Below, piece by piece: positions 5,004-6,878 of a stretch of DNA of 6,878 nucleotides. The position numbers and the translations under genes are program-made. Where the stretch lies: NCBI GenBank assembly GCA_005883855.1, contig VBAU01000062.1, forward strand, positions 1-6,878. Reading direction: 5' to 3'. The first letter of the stretch is position 1; every line of letters begins with the position of its first letter. Source of the stretch: Bacteroidota bacterium. Lineage in GTDB: Bacteria > Bacteroidota > Bacteroidia > Chitinophagales > Chitinophagaceae. The notes below the pieces were generated by a model. It was not told the origin of the DNA. It was given only the letters and a program-made list of their open reading frames with translations, and did not search any database.

Positions 5004-5741
5004 TCAGTTCTGTTCGTTCCAAATAGTCCAACTCTCCTCTGCCTGGTAAACAAGCATATTGTAGCCATTCTCAATAGTGGCTCCGCTCTCTTCACCTTTT
5101 TTCAAGAATAATGTTTTTGGAGGATTGTAAATCAGATCAAAAAGAAAATGCTCCGGTGTGATTAAATCGTATGGCAGCGGTGGAGCTTCGGTAACCTTAG
5201 GATACATGCCAAGTGGCGTTGTATTGATGATCAGCGTGTTTTTTTCGATTACATGGGGAGTCAACTGCTCATAAGAAAGATTTTTGACTGACGGATACCG
5301 GGACACATACCGGTAACCAATACCTAGTTTTCTCAAAACAAACTCTACTGCCTTAGCCGCACCGCCCGTGCCAAGAATCAACGCATTTTTGTGCGGTTGT
5401 TTAAGTTTGTTCACAAGTGCTTTTTCAAAACCAATCACGTCGGTATTGTATCCGACCAATTTTTTGTTCGTGATCTCAAGGCAATTGCAGGCTCTCGTTT
5501 GTTTTACCAGGTCGTTGACTTCATGCAAGAAGGGTAAAACCGATTCTTTATGCGGAATCGTTACGTTGATACCATGCAAGTCGGGATTGTCATTGATTAT
5601 TTTGGGCAGGTCATTTATATCTGCTAGCGGAAAATTTTCATAGCGGCAATTTTCCAGTCCTTCCTTCTTAAATTTTTCAGTAAAATAATTTTTCGAGAAA
5701 GAATGTGTTAATGGATAACCGATCAGTCCATAGAGGAACAT
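5004..5741 (-). CDS. aroE: Shikimate dehydrogenase
   Basis: NADPH-dependent reduction of 3-dehydroshikimate to shikimate, the fourth step of the shikimate pathway to chorismate; cytosolic. The 245-aa product starts MFLYGLIGYPLTHSFSKNYF, with the shikimate-contacting serines in SFS (residues 14-16). It has GINVTIPHKE with the catalytic lysine K65, GYNTDVIGF with the catalytic aspartate D101, the nucleotide-binding loop GTGGAAKAV (124-132), the SR pair (148-149) at the position that commonly contacts the NADP phosphate, NTTPLGMYP (173-181), and NGYNMLVYQAEESW with the conserved glutamine Q233. All expected catalytic residues are present. The frame is open upstream to 5852, but the extra 37 residues come from the comA coding region and are not family-like. 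The start codon overlaps the comA stop as TGATG, so translation is probably coupled. Confidence 0.96.
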   Translation of the reverse strand: MFLYGLIGYPLTHSFSKNYFTEKFKKEGLENCRYENFPLADINDLPKIINDNPDLHGINVTIPHKESVLPFLHEVNDLVKQTRACNCLEITNKKLVGYNTDVIGFEKALVNKLKQPHKNALILGTGGAAKAVEFVLRKLGIGYRYVSRYPSVKNLSYEQLTPHVIEKNTLIINTTPLGMYPKVTEAPPLPYDLITPEHFLFDLIYNPPKTLFLKKGEESGATIENGYNMLVYQAEESWTIWNEQN

Positions 5742-6508
5742 CAGCTTTTGTGGTTTAAAAATAAACTGAAAGTATCTCCGCGCAGCCCAATACGCATGGC
5801 TTCCAGCGGCAGCACTTCTGAGGGAGCGATGTTTCCGAGGTTTACGTTGCATCCCAGCAATTCAATGAAATAAAGTTGCTGACCTTTTTGCGGCGCTTCC
5901 CAAACAATTTTTTCCTGCGGTATCTGCGTAAGGATTTCCTGCACCAGCCCCTCTCTCACCTCTCCTGAGCCGCGGTAAATGCCTACGTTACCGGCTTCCC
6001 TCGCTTCAGCAATTACATAGGTGGCGCCGGCATTCAACTCAGCTCGCATCAGTTCTATCCATTTGTAAGGCGGTATGATATGTTCTGCATCTTTACTCCC
6101 TACCTCACTCAGCACCGTCCCATATTTCGTGAGCTTTTCGATGTAACCACACTTCTCTGCGTGAGGAATAGTAATTGACCCATCACTCACTTCCATATAC
6201 CGGATTCCGAAGTCCTTGCAGACCTGTATATAATCATCAAACTGGTCACGTATGAGAAAAGCTTCAAACAGGGTACCGCCAAAATAAATAGGGATGTCAT
6301 GCGAGCTGTACACTTCCAATTTGTCTTTCAAACCGGGCGTTACAAAGGAAGTTCCGAAACCAAGCTTCACGATGTCTACGTGTGGTTTTGAAACGCTTAA
6401 AAAATTCTGAGCTTCATTAACACTCAACCCTTTGTCCATTACCATCGTGATCCCTGCAGTTCTTGGTTTCAGGTGCCGTTCAGGAATTTGCGTTAGATTA
6501 AAATTCAT
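5741..6508 (-). CDS. comA: Phosphosulfolactate synthase (ComA family)
   Basis: Members of this TIM-barrel family add sulfite to phosphoenolpyruvate to give (R)-2-phospho-3-sulfolactate; in methanogens this opens coenzyme M synthesis and in Bacillus it leads to sulfolactate. The 255-aa protein has full family length and the conserved blocks KPRTAGITMVMDKG (residues 14-27), VDIVKLGFGTS (44-54), IYFGGTLFE (74-82), YMEVSDGSI (104-112), SEVGSKD (134-140), AEAREAGNVGIYR (167-179) and WEAPQKGQQLYFI followed by NVNLGNI (203-227). Its reaction is well supported by these blocks, but the end product in a Bacteroidetes host is not known from the sequence; a sulfonate building block is the natural inference. 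It is translated ahead of aroE with a 1-base overlap, and a good -7 element lies 23 bases upstream of its ATG. Confidence 0.92.
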   Translation of the reverse strand: MNFNLTQIPERHLKPRTAGITMVMDKGLSVNEAQNFLSVSKPHVDIVKLGFGTSFVTPGLKDKLEVYSSHDIPIYFGGTLFEAFLIRDQFDDYIQVCKDFGIRYMEVSDGSITIPHAEKCGYIEKLTKYGTVLSEVGSKDAEHIIPPYKWIELMRAELNAGATYVIAEAREAGNVGIYRGSGEVREGLVQEILTQIPQEKIVWEAPQKGQQLYFIELLGCNVNLGNIAPSEVLPLEAMRIGLRGDTFSLFLNHKS

Positions 6509-6530
6509 CAGAAGAAATTTTTAAGCGGCG

Positions 6531-6560
6531 CAAAAATAAGAAAGAAGGTCCAAGCAACAA
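6531..6560 (-). promoter_or_regulatory. Promoter of the comA-aroE operon
   Basis: On the minus strand TATTTTTG (6531-6538) matches TAnnTTTG exactly, with TTG (6558-6560) 19 bases upstream in the -33 position. The predicted start near 6524 leaves a leader of about 16 bases before the comA ATG at 6508. Both elements and their spacing fit the Bacteroidetes primary-sigma promoter, making this the best promoter in the window. Confidence 0.6.
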
Positions 6561-6572
6561 GACTCGATACGT

Positions 6573-6638
6573 TAAACCGCAATACTACCAAAGAGAGGTC
6601 CATGTTATTTTTTTGGGAGCGTGATGAATAGCGGTTTA
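6573..6638. repeat. 8-bp perfect inverted repeat downstream of the TPR gene
   Basis: TAAACCGC (6573-6580) and GCGGTTTA (6631-6638) are perfectly complementary across a 50-base loop, inside which CCAAA and TTTGG could extend a second stem. It lies in the 149-bp gap between the TPR gene's stop and comA. It may be the TPR gene's terminator or a protein-binding site; the loop is long and no U-run follows on the minus strand. Apart from this and the comA promoter I see nothing else in the gap. Confidence 0.3.
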
Positions 6639-6657
6639 GAATGGCTTCATCTGACGA

Positions 6658-6878
6658 CTAAATTGACTTGTTGCGTTTAAATTTTGCCAGAATATCGACC
6701 ACTTGTTGATTTTGAAGAATCGATGGATTGAGCTCAACAAATCGCTTCAGGAGCCTTGGAGCTTTTTCCATTGCTCTTTCGAGGTAAAGAATTGCTTCTT
6801 TTGATTTGCCCATTGCAAATAAGATATTGCTCAGGTAGAACATGAACAACGGCTTACCCTGCGTTACCTGTAGGGCGG
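6658..6878 (-). CDS. TPR-repeat protein, C-terminal end (partial)
   Basis: Only the last 73 or so residues are in the window; the frame is open through its right-hand edge, so the gene begins outside. A TPR-like helix pair is visible in FYLSNILFAMGKSKEAILYLERAMEKAP (split here as SNILFAMGKSKEAI and LYLERAMEKAP), with the G-K-x(2)-E-A-I-x-Y-x-E-x-A pattern of a tetratricopeptide unit. It is followed by FVELNPSILQN, then QQVVDILAKFKRNKSI. TPRs mediate protein-protein contacts; no specific role can be assigned. A TTG at 6849 and an ATG at 6843 are in frame but would start in the middle of the repeat, so neither is a credible start. It ends at TAG 6658-6660, 149 bases before comA, which has its own promoter. 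Confidence 0.75.
   Translation of the reverse strand, partial: ALQVTQGKPLFMFYLSNILFAMGKSKEAILYLERAMEKAPRLLKRFVELNPSILQNQQVVDILAKFKRNKSI

Noticed and set aside
5742..5852. N-terminal extension of aroE by 37 residues
   Set aside because: This is an out-of-frame reading of the 3' end of comA; AroE proteins begin close to the GLIGYPLTHS motif, which ATG 5741 provides.
1..6878. CRISPR arrays, tRNAs, insertion sequences or phage genes
   Set aside because: Scanning both strands showed no evenly spaced identical repeats, no transposase or integrase motifs and no tRNA-like cloverleaf.

Overview
This 6.9-kb window reads as chromosomal DNA of a member of the Bacteroidetes (Bacteroidota), most likely in the Cytophagales/Chitinophagales range. 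Three things suggest this: matches to the phylum's TAnnTTTG -7 promoter element in front of rpsL and comA; an ECF sigma gene followed directly by a membrane protein carrying the E/V-x-PP-x(3)-W-x(2)-I signature typical of Bacteroidetes anti-sigma-like proteins; and a ComA-like phosphosulfolactate synthase, an enzyme of sulfonate metabolism, in a phylum known for sulfonolipids. The genus cannot be named from sequence reading alone. There are no phage, plasmid, insertion-sequence, CRISPR, tRNA or rRNA signatures.

Layout. Left block (minus strand): rpsL (ribosomal protein uS12), preceded by ilvE (branched-chain aminotransferase, class similar to eukaryotic BCAT). Between them lies a small inverted-repeat element that overlaps the ilvE stop codon. 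Middle block (plus strand, divergent from ilvE): a tightly packed probable operon of an unrecognised 185-aa protein that resembles the DNA polymerase III psi subunit (HolD) in layout, rdgB (dITP/XTP pyrophosphatase), an ECF sigma factor, a single-pass membrane protein that is its presumed anti-sigma partner, and a hotdog-fold thioesterase. The anti-sigma-like gene carries three exact-period 31-residue repeats before its membrane helix and is interrupted by an apparent single-base frameshift near 4220-4225. Right block (minus strand, convergent with the thioesterase): comA and aroE, overlapping as TGATG, and upstream of them the 3' end of a TPR-protein gene that runs off the window.

How the genes fit together. 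rpsL, ilvE, rdgB and aroE are core housekeeping genes. The sigma/anti-sigma pair is a regulatory module lodged in the rdgB operon. If the psi-like reading holds, the first two genes of that operon would link the replication clamp loader with nucleotide-pool sanitation. The comA-aroE pair couples a PEP-plus-sulfite reaction to a PEP-dependent pathway (shikimate). The most useful leads are the psi-like protein, the triplicated repeat and frameshift in the anti-sigma-like gene, and the possible sulfonate role of comA.
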